Assembly: GCF_000196675.2 (NCBI RefSeq)
Contig: NC_015312.1
Coordinates: 4,154,001-4,218,000, forward strand
Source of the DNA: Pseudonocardia benzenivorans CB1190
GTDB taxonomy: Bacteria > Actinomycetota > Actinomycetes > Mycobacteriales > Pseudonocardiaceae
Direction of reading: 5' to 3'
DNA: 64,000 nt
Shown here piece after piece: positions 34,877-43,639 of this stretch (position 1 is the stretch's first letter; every line of letters begins with the position of its first letter). The notes under the pieces were generated by a model. That model was given only the letters and a program-made list of their open reading frames with translations, had not been told where the DNA came from and did no database searches. The position numbers were made by a program, and so were the translations under genes.

Positions 34877-36127
34877 ATGAGTGTCACCGAGACCGCGCCG
34901 TCGGTCGACCCGCACCGCCCGACCGGCGGGGTGGACTGGGCCAAGGACGACCACGCCGTCTGCGTCCTCGCCCCGGACGGCGAACAGCTCCAGCGCTTCT
35001 CCGTCACCCACGACCGGACCGGGCTGCGCACGATGGTCGGGCGCCTGTCCAAGGCCGGGGTGGTCGAGGTCGGCATCGAGCGCCCGGACGGCCCCGTGGT
35101 CGACGCCCTGCGACAAGCCGGACTGGTCGTGTTCGTGATCCCACCCGGACAGCTCAAAAACCTGCGTTCGCGCTACGGCTCGGCCGGGAACAAAGACGAC
35201 CGCTTCGACGCCTACGTCCTCGCCGACACCGTCCGAACCGACCGCCGCCGCCTGCGCCCCCTGCTGGTCGACACCCCCACCACCACCGCGCTGCGCCAGA
35301 GCGTGCGGGCCCGGCGTGACCTGGTCGCCCACCGTGTCGCGGTGGCCAACCAGCTGCGCGCTCACCTGCAGATCTGCCTGCCCGCCGTGATCGGGCTGTT
35401 CTCCGACATCGACTCGCAGATCAGCCTGCGCTTCCTGGAGCGCTTCACCACCCAGACCCAGATCGACTGGCTCACCCCACGACGACTGGCATCCTGGCTG
35501 GCATCGGTCGGCTACTGCGGCCGCATGGACCCCACCGTCCTGCACACCCGCCTGACCAGCGCACCCCGCGGCCACACCGGACCCGAAGCCGACACCGCTG
35601 CTGCGGTGACCGCCGCCTACGTCACAGTGCTGCGCACACTCACCACACAGATCGCCGAGCTCGCCGCCCGCATCAGCGAGCAGCTCGATCTCCACCCCGA
35701 CGCACAGATCTTCACCAGCCTGCCCCGCGCCGGCCGAGTCCGCGCCGCACGCATGCTCGCCGAGATCGGCGACGCCCGCGGCCGCTTCCCCACCCCGGAC
35801 TCGCTGGCCTGCCTCGCCGGGGTCGCACCCTCGACCCGCCAGTCCGGCAAGGCCCGCGCCGTGTCGTTCCGCTGGGGCGCCGACAAACAACTCCGCGACG
35901 CCATCTGCGACTTCGCCGGCGACAGCATCAAAACCAACCCATGGGCCGCCGACCTCTACCAACGAGCCCGAACCCGCGGTCACGACCACCCCCACGCCGT
36001 CCGCGTCCTGGCCCGAGCCTGGATCGGTGTCATCTGGGCCTGCTGGCACAGCCACACCCCCTACGACCCCGACCGACACCACGCCCTTCAACGCGTCCTC
36101 AACCAAGATCAACCAGCGGCGGCTTGA
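34877..36127 (+). CDS. IS110-family transposase (DEDD recombinase)
   Basis: A 416-residue DEDD/serine recombinase. The RuvC-like half carries D20 (GGVDWAKDDHAV), E68 (VGIERPDG) and the D107/D108...D111 cluster (GNKDDRFDAYVLAD). The C-terminal Tnp domain has TSLPRAGRVRAARMLAEIGDARGRFPTPDSLACLAGVAPSTRQSGKARAVSFRWGADKQLRDAI, with the predicted nucleophilic serine in APSTRQSG. It appears intact. The long left and short right non-coding flanks place it in the IS110 rather than the IS1111 group. The ATG is preceded by GCGAGGAG. Confidence 0.93.
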   Translation: MSVTETAPSVDPHRPTGGVDWAKDDHAVCVLAPDGEQLQRFSVTHDRTGLRTMVGRLSKAGVVEVGIERPDGPVVDALRQAGLVVFVIPPGQLKNLRSRYGSAGNKDDRFDAYVLADTVRTDRRRLRPLLVDTPTTTALRQSVRARRDLVAHRVAVANQLRAHLQICLPAVIGLFSDIDSQISLRFLERFTTQTQIDWLTPRRLASWLASVGYCGRMDPTVLHTRLTSAPRGHTGPEADTAAAVTAAYVTVLRTLTTQIAELAARISEQLDLHPDAQIFTSLPRAGRVRAARMLAEIGDARGRFPTPDSLACLAGVAPSTRQSGKARAVSFRWGADKQLRDAICDFAGDSIKTNPWAADLYQRARTRGHDHPHAVRVLARAWIGVIWACWHSHTPYDPDRHHALQRVLNQDQPAAA

Positions 36128-36138
36128 CACAGGGCAAC

Positions 36139-36795
36139 TCACGCCGGCTCCAGGTACGACTCCCACGCGTCGACGTCGACCGTCGACGCCGGGTCGGCGT
36201 CCTCGCCCCACAGCTCGCGCGCGTCGAAACGGACCTGGTAGAGCCACTGCGGCGACTCCCCCGCGCCGCGGGCGTTGCTGTCGGGCAGCACGTGAGCGCC
36301 GTGCACCGTCACGACCGTGCCGGTGCGGCCGCGCACGTAGCGCGGCAACCGGGTGTGCCCCGCCGGGTTCATGACCCGGGCCCGGACCCGCTGCCCCGCG
36401 GCGAACCTCGCCGACGACGCGACCTGCCGCGAGTAGGGGGTGCCCGCGGCGAGGGCCGCGCGGACGTCGCCCGCCCGCAGCACGCGGACCGGCTCGCCCG
36501 GGCCGTCGGCGCGCCCGGCCGCCAGCTCCGCGCGGGTGACCAGGCCGTGGGCGACCAGCAGGTCCTCCAGTGCCCGGACCCAGATCGCGTAGTAGCTCGA
36601 CGTCAGGTACTCCGGCGGCGGGATCGACTCCCGGGCGTGCCGGCCCTCGTCGATGCTCCACCGGCCCGCCGCGCCCATCGCGAGGGTGAGGGCGAGCGCC
36701 CGGCGCTGCCACCCGGCGTCGAAACGATGGTCCTCGGGCTCCGGGACCACCGGGCCGAAGCCCATCATCCCGCCGAGGTCGGCGGCGCCGTTCAT
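36139..36795 (-). CDS. nthB: Nitrile hydratase subunit beta
   Basis: A 218-residue beta subunit. The N-terminus [41 protein letters not shown] is diagnostic, followed by [26 protein letters not shown] and the C-terminal SH3-like barrel ([65 protein letters not shown]). Nitrile hydratase converts nitriles to amides. The start overlaps the alpha-subunit stop by 4 bp. The IS110 element ends within about 10 bp of this stop codon, so whatever originally lay downstream has been displaced. Confidence 0.93.
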   Translation of the reverse strand: MNGAADLGGMMGFGPVVPEPEDHRFDAGWQRRALALTLAMGAAGRWSIDEGRHARESIPPPEYLTSSYYAIWVRALEDLLVAHGLVTRAELAAGRADGPGEPVRVLRAGDVRAALAAGTPYSRQVASSARFAAGQRVRARVMNPAGHTRLPRYVRGRTGTVVTVHGAHVLPDSNARGAGESPQWLYQVRFDARELWGEDADPASTVDVDAWESYLEPA

Positions 36796-37400
36796 CCGCG
36801 CACCTCCCCCGGCGCGAGCGCGAGGCCGGTGCCGATCATCGAGTCGCGGGTGACGAGACCGGCCAGCGCGTCCTCGTCGAGACCGTCGGTGCCGGGCGGG
36901 CGCATCGGCACGACGAGGTAGCGCACCTCGGCCGTCGAGTCGTGCACGGCGATGCGGGTGCCGTCGGCGAGCGTGACGCCGAAGTCGGCCAGCACGCCGC
37001 GGGGGTCGATCACCGCGCGCGACCGGTAGGCCGCCGACTTGTACCAGGTCGGGGGCAGGCCCAGCACCGGCCACGGGTAGCACGAGCAGAGCGTGCACAC
37101 GACGAGGTGGTGCACCTGCGGCGTGTTCTCGAGGGCGACCATGTGCTCGCCCTGCCGCCCGCCGTAGCCCAGCTCGGCGATCGCGGCCGTGGCGTCGGCC
37201 AGCAGCCGTTCCCGGTAGCCGGGATCGGTCCACGCCCGCGCGACGACCCGGGCGCCGTTGCGCGGCCCGACGTCGTGCTCGTAGGTGGCGATGATCTCGT
37301 CGAGCGCGGCGGGGTCGACGTACCCCTTCTCGACGAGGATCTCCTCGAGTGCGGCGACGCGCGTCGCGATCCCCGCGTCGCCCGCTCGGTCCGTGACCAT
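36792..37400 (-). CDS. nthA: Nitrile hydratase subunit alpha, cobalt type
   Basis: A 202-residue alpha subunit. The metal claw VCTLCSC is at residues 101-107 (Cys102, Cys105, Ser106, Cys107). The threonine in CTLCSC is the mark of cobalt-type enzymes, as iron types have [36 protein letters not shown] is conserved. Alpha precedes beta here. No activator or cobalt chaperone gene (nthE/P14K-like) or amidase is within the window; in many operons the activator follows beta, where the IS element now sits. Confidence 0.94.
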   Translation of the reverse strand: MVTDRAGDAGIATRVAALEEILVEKGYVDPAALDEIIATYEHDVGPRNGARVVARAWTDPGYRERLLADATAAIAELGYGGRQGEHMVALENTPQVHHLVVCTLCSCYPWPVLGLPPTWYKSAAYRSRAVIDPRGVLADFGVTLADGTRIAVHDSTAEVRYLVVPMRPPGTDGLDEDALAGLVTRDSMIGTGLALAPGEVRG

Positions 37401-37574
37401 GCTCCGAGCCTACGACCGCCGCGGGTGCCACCCCGGCGCCGGAGGGGGTACTGCCCACACCACCGGAACACGCGTTGGCGCGGTCGAGGCGGACCCCCGG
37501 CGAACGGCAGGGTCTTCCCCAGGACGCCACAGGCACCGGCCCCGACCGGGCCGCCATCACAGGGGGAACCACCG

Positions 37575-38939
37575 ATGACCGCGATGATCGACCACCACGA
37601 CAGCCTCTCCCGCGTCGCCGGACCCGTGCTCCGCCCCGGCGACGAGGGCTACGCCGAGGAGGTCGCCGGGTTCAACGCGACGCATCTGCCCGCACCGGCC
37701 GTCGTCGTCGGCGCGACCTGCGCCGAGGACGTCGCCGCCGCCGTCGCGCACGCCGCCGCCACCGGCTGCAAGGTCGCCGTCCAGGCCACCGGCCACGGGC
37801 TGCTCGACGAGCTGTTCGGGACCGTGCTGGTCTCGACGAAGCGGCTCACCGGTGTGACCGTCGACCCGGTGGCGCGCACCGCGCGCGTGGGCGCGGGCGT
37901 GCGCTGGCGCGAGGTGATCGACGCCGCCGCGCCGCACGGGCTGGCCCCGCTCAACGGCTCGTCGTCGCACGTCGGCGTCGTCGGCTACACGACGGGCGGG
38001 GGCCTCGGCCCGATGGCCCGGCGCTTCGGCTTCGCGGCCGACCACGTCCGCCGCTTCACCCTCGTCACCGCCGACGCGCGGATCCGCGACGTCACCCCCG
38101 AGACCGAGCCCGACCTGTTCTGGGCCGTCCGTGGCGGCAAGGGCAACTTCGGGATCATCACCGAGATCGAGTTCGACCTCATGCCCGTCACCCGGTTCTA
38201 CGGCGGCGCCGTGGCGTTCGGGGCGGCCGACGCCGCGGCCGTCCTGCACGCCTGGCGGGAGTGGGCCCCGACGCTGCCCGAGGACACCACGACCTCCGTC
38301 GCGCTGCTGCGCGTGCCGCCGGACCCGGCGCTGCCGGAGCCGCTGCGCGGACGGTTCGTCGTCGCGCTGCGCTTCGCCCACCTCGGCCCGGCCGACGAGG
38401 GCGCCGCCCTGCTGGCGCCGATGCGCGCCGTCGCCGAGCCCGTGCTCGACATGGTCGCCGATCTGCCCTACGCCGCGGTCGACGCCGTCCACATGGACCC
38501 GACGGACCCGATGCCGGTCTGGGACCGCGGCGGTGCCCTGCGCGAGCTGCCCGCCGAGGCCGTCGACGCGCTGCTCGCCACCGCGGGCCCCGACGTCGAC
38601 GTCCCGCTGGCGATGGTCGAGCTGCGGCTCCTCGGCGGCGCCGTCGGCCGGCCCGCGGAGATCCCGAACGCCGTCTCCGGCCGCGAGGCCGCGTTCTCGC
38701 TCTACACCCTCGGGGTGCTCGCCGGGCCGCCGGTGGAGGTCGTCGCCGCCTCGACCGCCGCCGTGCTGGAGGCCATGCGCCCCTGGGCGTGCGCGCGGGG
38801 GCTGGTGAACCTGCTCGGCCAGGCCGGCCCCGCCCGCGTCGCCGCGCTGTGGGACGACGCGGACCGGGCGCGGCTGCGGTCGATCCGTGAGGGCGTCGAC
38901 TCGACCGGCCTGTTCGGCACGAACGTGGTCATCGGCTGA
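37575..38939 (+). CDS. BBE-like FAD-binding oxidoreductase
   Basis: A 454-residue PCMH/VAO-type flavoprotein. The FAD domain has PAVVVGATCAEDVAAAVAHAAATGCKVAVQATGHG, where the histidine is at the position that often carries covalent 8-alpha-FAD. Further motifs are RTARVGAGVRWREVI, GVVGYTTGGGLGPMARRFGFAADHVRRF, VTADARIRDV and DLFWAVRGGKGNFGIITEIEFDLMPV. The cysteine used for bicovalent attachment in true berberine-bridge enzymes is replaced by tyrosine or threonine (GVVGYTTGGG). It is divergent from the nitrile hydratase genes and convergent with GntR. The substrate is unknown. Confidence 0.88.
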   Translation: MTAMIDHHDSLSRVAGPVLRPGDEGYAEEVAGFNATHLPAPAVVVGATCAEDVAAAVAHAAATGCKVAVQATGHGLLDELFGTVLVSTKRLTGVTVDPVARTARVGAGVRWREVIDAAAPHGLAPLNGSSSHVGVVGYTTGGGLGPMARRFGFAADHVRRFTLVTADARIRDVTPETEPDLFWAVRGGKGNFGIITEIEFDLMPVTRFYGGAVAFGAADAAAVLHAWREWAPTLPEDTTTSVALLRVPPDPALPEPLRGRFVVALRFAHLGPADEGAALLAPMRAVAEPVLDMVADLPYAAVDAVHMDPTDPMPVWDRGGALRELPAEAVDALLATAGPDVDVPLAMVELRLLGGAVGRPAEIPNAVSGREAAFSLYTLGVLAGPPVEVVAASTAAVLEAMRPWACARGLVNLLGQAGPARVAALWDDADRARLRSIREGVDSTGLFGTNVVIG

Positions 38940-38942
38940 CGG

Positions 38943-39641
38943 TCAGCTCGCCACGACCCGCCCGTCGTCGCCCTGCTCGTGGTGGGCGACGTCGGGCACC
39001 GCCGTGCCCAGCTTGCCGCGGATCGTGGGATGCAGCAGCGTCTCGCGCAGCGCGTCGAGGTCGTGCTCGCGCAACAGCTCGAGGATGCCGCGCAGCCGTC
39101 GGCCGGAGGCCGCGGGATCACGCATGATGTCGAAGCTCAGCGACCGGTAGGCCGTCGTCTTGATCCACAACCGTTGGATCTCGTCGACGATCAGGTGCCG
39201 CCCGCACAGCTGGTAGATGCCGATGTAGAGGTCGCTCAGGCCCTGCATCGCGATGTCGGGCCGCCCGGCCAGCGCGTGCTCCTCGATCCCCCGCACCTGC
39301 TCCTCGAACTCCGCGAGCCGGTTCTCGTCGGGCCACCGCAGCGAGGTCAACGCCTCCTGCTCCAGCAGCAGGCGCATCGTGTAGAGCTGCTGCATCTCGT
39401 CGCGGCTGAAACGGGTGACGAAGTAGCCCTGGTTCACCCCGTGCACGACGAGGCCCTCGGTGGTGAGGATCTCCAGGGCCTCTCGCAGCGGGGGCCTGCT
39501 GACACCGATCCGGTCCGCCCACAGCTGCTGGCGGATCTGCTCGCCCGGAGCCAGATCTCCCTGGGAGATCGCCCGGCGCAGCTCGGCGAGGACGAGCGCC
39601 GTGGACCTGCCCGCAGCTCTGGCCAGCGGCGCTCGTGCCAT
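38943..39641 (-). CDS. GntR-family regulator, FCD (FadR) subfamily
   Basis: A 232-residue regulator. The N-terminal GntR winged helix (LVLAELRRAISQGDLAPGEQIRQQLWADRIGVSRPPLREALEILTTEGLVVHGVNQGYFV) is followed by a helical FCD domain (LYTMRLLLEQEALTSLRWPDENRLAEFEEQVRGIEEH, LSDLYIGIYQLCGRHLIVDEIQRLW). FCD proteins usually bind carboxylate effectors, often through a metal. It is convergent with the BBE-like gene (3-bp gap). A symmetric site lies just upstream of its start. It is a candidate regulator for the surrounding catabolic genes. Confidence 0.9.
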   Translation of the reverse strand: MARAPLARAAGRSTALVLAELRRAISQGDLAPGEQIRQQLWADRIGVSRPPLREALEILTTEGLVVHGVNQGYFVTRFSRDEMQQLYTMRLLLEQEALTSLRWPDENRLAEFEEQVRGIEEHALAGRPDIAMQGLSDLYIGIYQLCGRHLIVDEIQRLWIKTTAYRSLSFDIMRDPAASGRRLRGILELLREHDLDALRETLLHPTIRGKLGTAVPDVAHHEQGDDGRVVAS

Positions 39642-39649
39642 GGTGGTGC

Positions 39650-39668
39650 CTCCGGTACGTGTCCGGAG
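39650..39668. promoter_or_regulatory. Candidate autoregulatory operator of the GntR gene
   Basis: CTCCGG (39650-39655) and CCGGAG (39663-39668) flank a 7-bp spacer (TACGTGT), starting 9 bp upstream of the GntR start codon. It could also include part of the ribosome binding region. Confidence 0.4.
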
Positions 39669-39790
39669 CCGCTCACGCCGTTCCGGGCCGGGTGACCGCC
39701 TCGCGGCCCCGGGTCAGCCTAGCGGCTGCCGGACCATGGACCGACCCGGTCCGGCAGCCGTGACCCGTCAGTGGCACGAGCGCCACCCCG

Positions 39791-41422
39791 TCAGTGCGAC
39801 ATCCATGCGCCGGCCCACATCTGCGGGCCCGTCGGGATGTCGAGCACGATGCCCTTGACGTTCTTGCGGGTGAGCATCCCCGTGTATGCCCGGCTGTACC
39901 AGCCGATCGCGAGGTCCTTCCCGGCGATCGCCTCGACCTGCTTGTAGTCGGCGGTCTGCCTCGCCTTGTCCGTCGTGGCGACGGCGTCGTCGAGCAGGGC
40001 GTCGACCTGCGGGTTCGAGTAGCGCCCGTAGTTCCCGCTGCCGCCGGTGTGCAGCAGCTGGACCAGCGACGGGAACGGCGTGGGCCATCCCGACACCCAG
40101 GTCGACAGCTGGAAGTTGCCGCCCTGCACGACCGTCGAGCTGAACGTGCCGAGGTCCTGCAGGTCGAGCTTCACCTCGACCCCGACGGCCTTGAGCTGGG
40201 CCTGCACGAACTGGGCGAACTGCGTGCGGGTCGGGTTGTTGGCCGTCGAGAGCGTGAAGTTCGGGTCGCCGCCGTCCTTCACGTAGTCGGCGATCAGCTG
40301 CTTGGCCTTCGCGGGATCGTAGGTCGGGTACCGCTCGGCCGTGGCGGCGTCGTAGAACGGGCTGTCCGCGGAGAACGGCGTCTGCGCCGGGTCCATGAAG
40401 CCGCTGTACTGCGTCGCGCTCATCGCCTTCGGGTCGAGCGCGGCCAGCAGGGCCTCCCGCATCCGGGGGTCGTTGAAGGGAGCCCTCGTGAAGTTGAAGT
40501 AGAAGTACTCCCCGCCGTTGCCCGGGTTGTAGTACGTCGTCAGGTCCTTGTTGTTCGAGCCCCGCAGGATCTCGGTCTGGTACGAGCAGATGAGGACGTC
40601 GAGGTCGCCGTTGGAGATCGAGGCGTAGGCCGCCTCCGTGTCGGGGACCGGGCGGAACTGGATGCCGTCGAGGTAGGGCATCCCCTTGTCCTTCTGCCAG
40701 TAGTCGTCGAACCGGGTCACGTCGATCTTCGAGTCGGGCACCCAGTCGACGAACGAGAACGGTCCCGCTCCGACAGGATGGCGTCCGTAGTCGGCACCCC
40801 ACTTCTTGACGGCCGTCGGCGAGGCCATCAGCCCCAGGGTGCCGTCGTTGGAACGCAGCGCGAACGCGTTGACGAAGACCCCGACGGGCTGGGTGAGAAC
40901 GAACCGCACGGTCAGCGGGTCGACGGCCGTCATCGACTTCACCCACTTCGCGTAGACGTTGCCGGGGGACCGCGCGATCTGCTGCTGACGCTGCACGTTG
41001 AAGATCACGGCGTCGGCGTCGAGCGGGGTCTCGTCCTGGAACTTGACCCCGGGCCGCAACGTCAGGACCCACGTGGTGCCACCGTCGGCGGTCGTCATGG
41101 ACTCGGCGAGGTAGGGCTGGACGTCGCCGGAGGCGTTCATGCGGAACAGCGGGTCGTACACCGCGTAGTCGGCGATCTGGTAGCCGGGGACCGTCGGGTC
41201 CATCGACACCGGTTCACGGTCCATCCCGTAGCGCAGGATCCCGCCGCGTTGCGGTGTCCCCTCCGTGGCGGGGTCGCCGCCGAAGGGGTGTGAGGCGTCC
41301 ATCCCGGAGGTGCTCGAGCCGGACCGGACGGTGTTGCTCGCACCGCATGCCGCGGTGACGAGGACGACCGCCACGAGGAGGGCCAGCACCGCCCTGGTCC
41401 GGACCACGGGTCTGACGTGCAT
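39791..41422 (-). CDS. Peptide/nickel-type ABC transporter substrate-binding lipoprotein (SBP family 5), orphan
   Basis: A 543-residue extracytoplasmic binding protein. The signal peptide TRAVLALLVAVVLVTAAC carries a lipobox (VTAA-C), so it is membrane-anchored. The SBP_bac_5 features GGILRYGMDREPVSMDPTVPGYQIADYAVYDPLFRMNASGDVQPYLAESMTTADGGTTWVLTLRPGVKFQDETPLDADAVIFNVQR are textbook. Cluster-C proteins bind oligopeptides, nickel or small organic ligands. No permease or ATPase gene is adjacent, so it must use a distant transporter. Its position in a catabolic region suggests uptake of a growth substrate. Confidence 0.93.
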   Translation of the reverse strand: MHVRPVVRTRAVLALLVAVVLVTAACGASNTVRSGSSTSGMDASHPFGGDPATEGTPQRGGILRYGMDREPVSMDPTVPGYQIADYAVYDPLFRMNASGDVQPYLAESMTTADGGTTWVLTLRPGVKFQDETPLDADAVIFNVQRQQQIARSPGNVYAKWVKSMTAVDPLTVRFVLTQPVGVFVNAFALRSNDGTLGLMASPTAVKKWGADYGRHPVGAGPFSFVDWVPDSKIDVTRFDDYWQKDKGMPYLDGIQFRPVPDTEAAYASISNGDLDVLICSYQTEILRGSNNKDLTTYYNPGNGGEYFYFNFTRAPFNDPRMREALLAALDPKAMSATQYSGFMDPAQTPFSADSPFYDAATAERYPTYDPAKAKQLIADYVKDGGDPNFTLSTANNPTRTQFAQFVQAQLKAVGVEVKLDLQDLGTFSSTVVQGGNFQLSTWVSGWPTPFPSLVQLLHTGGSGNYGRYSNPQVDALLDDAVATTDKARQTADYKQVEAIAGKDLAIGWYSRAYTGMLTRKNVKGIVLDIPTGPQMWAGAWMSH

Positions 41423-41437
41423 CGTCGTACCTCACAA

Positions 41438-41447
41438 TCTCGCGAGA
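41438..41447. promoter_or_regulatory. Small palindrome upstream of the binding-protein gene
   Basis: TCTCGCGAGA, a 10-bp perfect palindrome 16 bp upstream of the start codon. It could be an operator or chance in such GC-rich DNA. The adjacent GAGACGTCGT recurs at 43364-43373, in the leader of the first Rieske gene. Confidence 0.3.
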
Positions 41448-41510
41448 CGTCGTCGGCTCGCGCGTCGTGGTGAGGAGTGCGGGGAGTGCGTCACGGGTGC
41501 GGCCGGCCGG

Positions 41511-41744
41511 TCAGTCCGGTCCGAGCCACACGAAACGCACATGATGTCGTCGGCACACCGCCGACGGCGGGCCGTAGTGCAGCCCGGGTTCACACCAGCC
41601 CAGCGAGGCGAGGTTCATCGCGAGCCGCTGGTGGCACAGTGCGCACACCGTCGCCGCGGGATGCCGCGGGCCACGGACGTGCACGGTGATTTGCGCCGGT
41701 GCGCCGCACAGCGCGCAGAGTCGGCGGACCCCAACCCGTTCCAC
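41511..41744 (-). CDS. Small zinc-ribbon-like hypothetical protein
   Basis: A 77-residue protein with two CxxC knuckles (LCALCGAPAQ and VCALCHQRL), 20 residues apart, plus a C-terminal C-R-R-H-H (SAVCRRHHVRF). This is the pattern of a zinc ribbon. The Cys/His content is high for chance translation in this genome. No function can be assigned. It sits alone between the binding-protein gene and the first Rieske gene, with weak ribosome-binding support (GGGA), so the gene call is moderate. The gap 41745-41891 holds nothing recognisable. Confidence 0.5.
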   Translation of the reverse strand: MERVGVRRLCALCGAPAQITVHVRGPRHPAATVCALCHQRLAMNLASLGWCEPGLHYGPPSAVCRRHHVRFVWLGPD

Positions 41745-41891
41745 CCGAGTTCCCGTCGTGAGTGAGTCGCGACCGGCGGCACTGCGGCGGCCGGCCGTCG
41801 GTGGGGGGCCGCGACCGTCCGCGGCCGCCCCGAGCGGAGACCGGCGTAGGTCGGGGTGCCGCCGGCCGGCCGGGGCCGGCGGCGCCCCGGG

Positions 41892-43274
41892 TCAGGCCTG
41901 GCCGCTCGCCGTCGAACGGCGGGCCAGCAGCTCCTCCCGGACGAGCGGGTCGTCGTCGGTGCCGAGGATCCGCCAGTCCTCCCCCGGCTCGAGGATCTTC
42001 TCCGCGGACCGGAACGTCCTGAAGTCGTGGCCGTCCTCGGCCAGGGCCGGCGGCGGCGTGCCGTTCTCGGCCAGCGCCTTGGCCGCGCCGATCAGGATGC
42101 GGCGCATCCTGATCACCGCCCGGTCGCTGGTGCCCAGGTGCTCCTGGGACCGGTCGTAGATCGGCCCCATCGACTCCGTGGCCATCAGGTCCTGGCTGTT
42201 GAAGTCGGAGATCCCGGTGAAGTTCTGCGTCCGCTGGGCCTCACGGTCGATGAGGTAGTCGTTCTCGGCGGTCCACTGCCGCGGCCGGATCCCCTGCCGG
42301 GTCTGCGGCGCGTACGGGAAGTTCCGGACGTCGAACAGGTTGCCCCCGCTGCCGTACCCGTGCATGTCGCCGATCTTCTGCGCGACGAGGTTGTAGCGCA
42401 GGCAGTTCTCGTCGTCGACGGGGACGAACATGCTCAGCCTGCCGCGGTACGGGATCGCCGCCACGGTCGTCACGTTCGGCACGCAGAACCCGGTGATCCG
42501 GACGTGGGTGTGCCCGTTGGGCGAGGTCCTGATGCCGGCGTAGCGGTAGCCGTACCAGTCGTCGTGCACCTCCAGCCGCGGTGCCCGGTCGTGGCGCCAG
42601 ATCCGCCACGACGTCTCGACCGAGTTGTAGCCGGGCTTGTCGGTGCCGTCGTCGGGCAGCTCGGAGATGGCGTCGTACTGGTGCAGCCAGGAGATGTGCG
42701 ACGTGTCGAGGTTGCCCTCCATCGCCTGCACCCAGTTGCACGGGCTGAACGTCTTGCCTGCCATGACGTGCTCGGGAGCGAGCGAGTCGGTGCCGAAGTC
42801 GCGGAACGGCGTCATGGTCTCGCGGGGCCCGAGGTAGGCCCAGACGACACCACCGGACTCGTGGACCGGGTAGGCACGCGCCTGCACCCGCTCCTTGAAC
42901 GAGCTGCTGGCCGGCTCCGACGGCATGTCGATGCACCGGCCGTCGACGTCGAACTGCCAGCCGTGGTACGGGCAGCGCAGACCGCACGCCCCGTCGGCGG
43001 CCGCCGACGGCGCGGCGCTGCTGCCCTCGTTGCGGCCGAACCAGAGCGACGCGCCGCGGTGCGGGCAGTTCTCCTGGATCAGCCCGATGCGGCCGTTGAG
43101 GTCGCGGAAGGCGACCAGGTCCTCGCCGAGGAGCCGGACACGCACCGGGTCGCCCCCGGCGCTCGGCAGCTCCTCGGACAGCGCTGCGGGCATCCAGTAG
43201 CGGCGCAGCAGCTCGCCCATCGGTGTGCCCGGGCCGACCCGGGTCAGGATCTCGTTGTCCTCGGCCGACAGCAT
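41892..43274 (-). CDS. Rieske non-heme iron aromatic-ring oxygenase, alpha subunit (A)
   Basis: A 460-residue oxygenase. The Rieske [2Fe-2S] motif is Cys70-Pro-His72 and Cys101-Pro-Tyr-His104. The catalytic iron site is DTSHISWLH. The sequence resembles phthalate/phenoxybenzoate-dioxygenase-type (class IA) enzymes that work with a separate reductase, which is not found here. The loop between the two Rieske ligand pairs is 28 residues, 12 longer than in the sister gene at 43636, with an Ala/Ser-rich insert (SSAAPSAAADGA). I chose the ATG at 43274 by alignment to the sister N-terminus (MLSAEDNEILTRVGPGTPMGELLRRYW). Confidence 0.9.
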   Translation of the reverse strand: MLSAEDNEILTRVGPGTPMGELLRRYWMPAALSEELPSAGGDPVRVRLLGEDLVAFRDLNGRIGLIQENCPHRGASLWFGRNEGSSAAPSAAADGACGLRCPYHGWQFDVDGRCIDMPSEPASSSFKERVQARAYPVHESGGVVWAYLGPRETMTPFRDFGTDSLAPEHVMAGKTFSPCNWVQAMEGNLDTSHISWLHQYDAISELPDDGTDKPGYNSVETSWRIWRHDRAPRLEVHDDWYGYRYAGIRTSPNGHTHVRITGFCVPNVTTVAAIPYRGRLSMFVPVDDENCLRYNLVAQKIGDMHGYGSGGNLFDVRNFPYAPQTRQGIRPRQWTAENDYLIDREAQRTQNFTGISDFNSQDLMATESMGPIYDRSQEHLGTSDRAVIRMRRILIGAAKALAENGTPPPALAEDGHDFRTFRSAEKILEPGEDWRILGTDDDPLVREELLARRSTASGQA

Positions 43275-43384
43275 CGTCGGGCCTCCTCGTGTCGCGTGCG
43301 GTCCCGCCCCGCCGCCGGCGCGGCCGGCGGTGCGGGTTGGTGGTGGGGTGACGCGTTCGGTCGAGACGTCGTACGAGGGGGGCG

Positions 43385-43639
43385 TCAGATCCGCAGGGGC
43401 GCACGGGGGGCCGACGGAACGGCGCCGGCCCGGTGCAGCTCGGTGAGGATCTCCACCCGGCGGCGCTCGAGCCGGGTCAGCGCCTCGTACGGCGTGCGGC
43501 CCTCGGCGACGCATCCGGGCAGCTCGTCGTAGCTCACGCGGCAGACCCATTCGCCGTCGTCGCGGCGGACGGCCTGGACGTCCATCACGTAGGGAACGGC
43601 GAGCAGCTCCGCCAGGCTGGTCCCGACGGGGGTGCTCAT
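43385..43639 (-). CDS. HicB-like fold small protein between two Rieske genes
   Basis: An 84-residue protein with YVMDVQAVRRDDGEWVCRVSYDELPGCVAEGRTPYEALTRLERRRVEILTELHRAG, the partial RNase-H fold pattern of HicB antitoxins (beta strands, then DELPGCVAEGRTPYEAL). No HTH or RHH DNA-binding domain and no HicA toxin gene are present. The start overlaps the stop of the upstream Rieske gene (ATGA), so it is translated as part of the oxygenase operon. It may be an accessory or a domesticated HicB protein; the function is unknown. Confidence 0.75.
   Translation of the reverse strand: MSTPVGTSLAELLAVPYVMDVQAVRRDDGEWVCRVSYDELPGCVAEGRTPYEALTRLERRRVEILTELHRAGAVPSAPRAPLRI

Larger units (their letters stand above)
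34640..36138 (+). mobile_element. IS110-family insertion sequence (ends approximate)
   Basis: One transposase gene is flanked by ~240 bp of non-coding DNA on its left and only about 11 bp on its right before the stop codon of the nitrile hydratase beta gene. Elements of this family lack inverted terminal repeats and target duplications, so the ends cannot be set from one copy. The left limit is a guess between about 34600 and 34650. A length of ~1.5 kb suits the family. Confidence 0.75.

Noticed and set aside
34600..36140. Terminal inverted repeats or target duplications for the insertion sequence
   Set aside because: None could be found, as expected for the IS110 family, so the element's ends are left approximate.
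41755..41780. CGTGAGTGAGTCGCGACCGG resembles half of the GTGAGTGGCG element
   Set aside because: It lacks the opposing arm and needs a gap to align; it could be a decayed remnant or chance, so it was not counted as a copy.
43385..43639. HicAB toxin-antitoxin pair
   Set aside because: There is no HicA-like toxin on either side and no DNA-binding domain; only the HicB-like fold is supported.
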